Part shown: positions 34,402 through 36,865 of the stretch, piece after piece
Layout: every line of letters begins with the position of its first letter
Numbering within the stretch: position 1 is the stretch's first letter
Assembly (NCBI GenBank): GCA_020723255.1
Contig: DYJH01000010.1
Span: 2,467 to 39,331 of the forward strand
Direction: 5' to 3'
DNA length: 36,865 bases
From: Desulfonema limicola
GTDB lineage: Bacteria > Desulfobacterota > Desulfobacteria > Desulfobacterales > RPRI01
Notes under the pieces: model-generated
The model's database searches: none
What the model saw: the letters and a program-made list of their open reading frames with translations, nothing else
Told to the model about the DNA's origin: nothing
Translations under genes and position numbers: made by a program

Positions 34402-34665
34402 ATGACCCATCACCATGATCAGCATCATCATCACGACCATGATATCTCTTCGGATATGTCATTTGACAAAAAAATGGGAAAATTATTGGAGCATTGGATT
34501 AAGCACAATGCCGACCATAGCGAAACATACAGGGATTGGGCAGTAAAAGTAAAAGAAAATAATATGGATAATATTTATCCGTTACTTGAGGAAGCGGCAG
34601 ATATCACTTTAAAAATAAATGAGATATTTGATAAAGCATTAAAGCTGATAAAAGCCAAACAGTAA
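34402..34665 (+). CDS. Small His-rich protein, possible metal binder
   Basis: An 87-residue protein whose N-terminus (MTHHHDQHHHHDHD) has nine His and four Asp in fourteen residues, a typical nickel or zinc binding or storage tract. The rest is helical (KMGKLLEHWIKHNADHSETY; a second helix from EEAADITLKINEIFDKALKL) with three more His. AAAGGAG precedes the ATG. It is monocistronic. Since HypB in this window lacks a His tract, a nickel store serving hydrogenase maturation is one idea, but zinc handling is equally possible. No homologous domain can be named with certainty. Confidence 0.7.
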   Translation: MTHHHDQHHHHDHDISSDMSFDKKMGKLLEHWIKHNADHSETYRDWAVKVKENNMDNIYPLLEEAADITLKINEIFDKALKLIKAKQ

Positions 34666-34984
34666 AAACCCGGCTGTAGTTTTGAAAGTAATTTGAATAT
34701 CGAATACGGACTTTCAACGAAGTCATTTTTATTAATTTTATATAACTTATTGATATTAATTAATTATCAATATTCAGATGGACTCTGGTAGGTTTTACTT
34801 ATTTCCCTCCACCGTCAAGGGGGAGGGCTTGGGTGGGGGTGAAAAAGATAAATAATCAGTCTTTTCTTCCCCCTCACCCTAGCCCTCTGCCACATAGGGG
34901 AGAGGGAAGATATTTGATGACGCCATCCGGTATCTTTTGACTTCGTATCATAATAGGATACCGCTTGAGGCATGAAAATGCTTT
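34666..34984. other. Gap between His-rich gene and histidine kinase remnant
   Basis: This 319-base region holds no gene. It contains GAATATCGAAT (34694-34704), also seen near 29930, and the GC-rich imperfect inverted repeat at 34803-34909. Confidence 0.5.
34803..34909. repeat. Imperfect inverted repeat of the common 'CCCTC...GGGTGGGGGTG' type
   Basis: Left arm 34803-34846 (TTCCCTCCACCGTCAAGGGG and on) and right arm 34861-34909 (ending AGGGGAGAGGGAA) are partly complementary, around an AT-rich loop. Similar sequences occur between genes in many bacteria. It lies between convergent genes and may aid termination. Confidence 0.6.
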
Positions 34985-36425
34985 TTACGAGCCCGTCATC
35001 TTTAATACATCATTTAACACTTTCCCCAATGCATGTAAACCAAAAGGCTTGGGCATCATGCCTTTGAAACCATATTCACGAAAATTTGATACAACCTCAC
35101 CTCCAGAGTATCCACTGCAAACGATGGCCTTAACTTCAGGATCCATTTTGAGCAGTATCTTTACGGCTTCCGCTCCTCCCATACCTCCGGAAACTGTAAG
35201 GTCAAGGAAGACGGTATCGTAAGGTTTTCCTGATTCCATTGCTTTTTTATACATCTCAATCGCTTCATCGCCATCTCTTGCTAACTCCGATTCATAACCG
35301 AGCATATCAAGCATCTTCTTCGCTATTTTCTTCAGATGCTCATCATCATCCATCACGAGGATCTTACCCCGGCCTTTTAACAGAACTGCTTCTTCTTTTA
35401 CCTGAATCCTATTATCAGAAACCGGCAGATAGATATCAAATGTTGTTCCTGTTCCCGGAAGGGAGACCACAAAGATGTGCCCGTTGTGTTTTTTGATGAT
35501 GGAATAGGCTGTAGCAAGTCCAAGACCGCTTCCGGCTTGTTTTGTAGTAAAATAAGGATCAAATATCTTTGCAATATGCTTTTCGGCTATGCCCACCCCC
35601 TGATCTTTTATCGATATACGGATGTATTTTCCCTTGTTAATAGGCACTTCATCTATCTTTTCCGGCATCAGATTCTCTGCCGCAATTCTGATAATTCCTC
35701 CCTCAGGCATTGCCTGGTTTGCATTTATTACAATATTGCTGATAACCTGGCTTATCTGCCCCACATCCGCATCAACCGGCCAGAGATCTTCCGCTATCTG
35801 TAATTCGCATACCGATTTTGAACCCTGCAACATAAAGAGAGAAGATTCTTTGATGAGCTTTTGAAGTGAAGCAGTCTCTTTTATTGGCGCACCGCCTTTG
35901 GCAAAGGTCAGCAACTGTCTGGTAAGACCCTGGGCTCTCATTGAGGCCTTTTCTGCTGCGCTTAACAAATCGAATATATCATCTTCATGCTTCACCTGCA
36001 TCTTCGCAAGGCAAATATTTCCTAAAATTGAAGTAAGGATATTATTGAAATCATGGGCTATGCCTCCGGCAAGTATCCCCACAGATTCAAGCTTGTCGGC
36101 TTTCAAAAACTCCTCTTCCATTCTTTTGCGATCGGTGATATTGCTGACGATATGGACGGCGCAGGCTCTTACTCGCCCGAAGGAGAGGGCATTCGGGGAT
36201 CGGATGCGCCGTGCCGTGCACGATCTCCCAACAGCATTTGCCGATCAAATCCCCGCAAGGGATATGAAAAAACCGCTCCGCGGTCTTGTTTGACCGCAAC
36301 ACCTTCTGCTCCTTGTCCAGAATCCAGACGGCATCGTTCGTGGCGTCAAAGGTAGTTTGCCACTCACGCGCCGTCCGAACGGCCTCTTCTTCCGCCCGCT
36401 TGCAGGCGGTCTGGAGTTTGGACAT
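34985..36425 (-). pseudogene. PAS-histidine kinase-receiver protein with frameshift and partial PAS deletion
   Basis: The C-terminal frame (start ATG 36121, open further up) encodes a kinase: dimerisation/phospho-acceptor GGIAHDFNNIL, ATP-site boxes ISNIVINANQAMP, IKDQGVGIAEKHI and GSGLGLATAYSII, then a receiver domain (ILVMDDDE, phospho-Asp in VFLDLTVSG, Lys in MPKPFG). Another frame from 36425 encodes the start of a PAS domain (WQTTFDATNDAVWILDKEQ; CCWEIVHGTAHPIPECPLL). The PAS end (GRVRACAVHIVSNITDRKRM) is in the kinase frame, so the two are joined by a frame change near 36175, and about 35 residues of the PAS core are missing. There is no membrane part; an RAYT fragment begins just beyond 36460. 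The kinase alone might still be made, but sensing is lost. Confidence 0.72.
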
Positions 36426-36466
36426 TTGTTGCTCAAGTATATAGCTGACAAAAGAAAAAGTAAATA

Positions 36467-36489
36467 AAGGTCAAATATAGACTTGACCC
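36467..36489. repeat. REP-like palindrome, left copy
   Basis: The 23 bases from 36467 (AAGGTCAAATATAGACTTGA, then CCC) are palindromic (GGTCAA...TTGACC) and are the reverse complement of 36770-36792 at 20 of 23 positions. Such palindromes flank REP-associated tyrosine transposase genes and are their substrates. Confidence 0.7.
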
Positions 36490-36500
36490 AATTTTTTCTT

Positions 36501-36740
36501 ATGCAGGAGGATGATTCTCAGGAAGTTATCCAGCTGTTTTCAAAAAAGAATCTGCCTTCTTTGTTCGGACCGGAAAGTTTTATTACTCTGATAAAAGAAA
36601 GATTTTATCTTAAAAAAGCCAGATATGAGGTTCCGGAATCAAAGCATTTAGCGCCGGAGCCTGGTTTAATAATCAGCATTGTTTGTGAGTATTATAACGT
36701 TGTATATGACGATTTATTGATTTCCCGGCGAGAAGAATAG
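36501..36740 (+). pseudogene. Fragment of a REP-associated tyrosine transposase (RAYT)
   Basis: From 36501 an 80-residue frame reads MQEDDSQEVIQLFSKKNLPS, then FGPESFITLIKERF, YEVPESKHLAPEPG, IVCEYYNVVYDDLLISRR. This matches the region after the catalytic Y1 domain of RAYT proteins (the segment before the DnaA-like C-terminal helices). The catalytic HUH and Tyr part and the C-terminal end are both missing, so it is inert. It is flanked by the two REP-like palindromes and followed by a 15-bp direct repeat. The TTG start at 36483 has no meaning here. Confidence 0.7.
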
Positions 36741-36761
36741 GGGTCAGGCGAGAAGAATAGG
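36727..36761. repeat. 15-bp direct repeat at the end of the RAYT fragment
   Basis: GGCGAGAAGAATAGG occurs at 36727-36741 and again at 36747-36761, 20 bases apart, with AATAGGGGTCA repeated in overlap. It covers the stop of the RAYT fragment and looks like a slippage duplication. Confidence 0.75.
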
Positions 36762-36769
36762 AGGAATAG

Positions 36770-36792
36770 GGGTCAAGTCTATGTATGACTTT
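36770..36792. repeat. REP-like palindrome, right copy
   Basis: GGGTCAAGTCTATGTATGAC and three further bases, inverted relative to the copy at 36467-36489 with 3 mismatches. It lies 26 bases before a new RAYT-like start, the usual position for a REP sequence upstream of a RAYT gene. Confidence 0.65.
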
Positions 36793-36818
36793 AGCGCTGA
36801 TTATGATATAAGATATCA

Positions 36819-36865
36819 ATGTCACGACCACTTAGAATAGAATATCCGGTGATTGAAATAACAGA
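36819..36865 (+). CDS. N-terminus of a second RAYT-like gene (cut by window edge)
   Basis: An ATG at 36819 starts M-S-R-P-L-R-I-E-Y-P, the very conserved N-terminus of REP-associated tyrosine transposases. The next residues (VIEIT) do not match the usual G-A-x-Y-H-V continuation, so this copy may itself be damaged by a small deletion. Only 15 codons are visible. If intact beyond the window it would mobilise the nearby REP-like repeats. Confidence 0.5.
   Translation, partial: MSRPLRIEYPVIEIT

Overview
The window looks like chromosomal DNA from an anaerobic deltaproteobacterium, most probably a sulfate reducer of the Desulfobacterales type. This rests on gene content: an HdrA-type flavoprotein with an HdrD/DsrK-type partner, a DVU0772-family protein, a 2-oxoacid:acceptor oxidoreductase, an Old-Yellow-Enzyme/acyl-CoA dehydrogenase cluster, an iron-sulfur flavoprotein and HypA/HypB. 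The assignment is inference; no rRNA or tRNA gene was found.

Layout. 1-545: edge of an XRE-type HTH gene (minus strand) and a gene-free stretch holding a perfect 25-bp inverted repeat. 546-9902: plus-strand catabolic/redox block (DUF1329 exported protein, CrtI-like FAD oxidoreductase, decayed SDR, Fe-S Old Yellow Enzyme, acyl-CoA dehydrogenase, iron-sulfur flavoprotein, multi-cysteine ferredoxin protein, HypA, HypB). 10148-15166: tightly packed minus-strand operon in the order TPR protein, MglA GTPase, DUF4388 and cyclic-nucleotide-binding domains split by a -1 frameshift, PilZ, PurC, ParB. 15418-16871: malate dehydrogenase and a stand-alone PocR sensor domain. 16876-20603 (minus): HdrA-MvhD fusion and HdrD-like partner. 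20770-24964 (plus, divergent): a degenerate MoxR-like AAA protein, an apparently working MoxR-like paralogue, a 696-aa protein with features of DUF5682 and degenerate von Willebrand A partners, and a DVU0772-family protein. 24961-29681: thioesterase, glycine-zipper lipoprotein, KorA/KorB, alpha/beta hydrolase. 30007-34665: APC permease, a large imperfect palindrome, a translationally coupled OYE/nitronate-monooxygenase pair and a His-rich small protein. 34985-36865: decayed PAS histidine kinase followed by remnants of REP-associated tyrosine transposases (RAYT) with their palindromic repeats.

How the parts may work together. The first block looks like oxidation/reduction of an acyl-CoA or an alicyclic/aromatic substrate, with electrons moved by flavin and Fe-S proteins. 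The Mgl/PilZ/cNMP operon looks like a nucleotide-second-messenger signalling or polarity module that has acquired purC and a ParB-like gene. The most unusual part is the AAA pair plus large partner beside HdrA/HdrD. MoxR/VWA pairs often remodel or mature metalloenzymes, so an assembly or protection role for the Hdr complex is possible, but this is inference.

Decay marks the edges and some junctions: an SDR missing its catalytic core, a kinase with a frameshifted and shortened PAS domain, and RAYT fragments. No CRISPR array, prophage or complete insertion sequence was seen.
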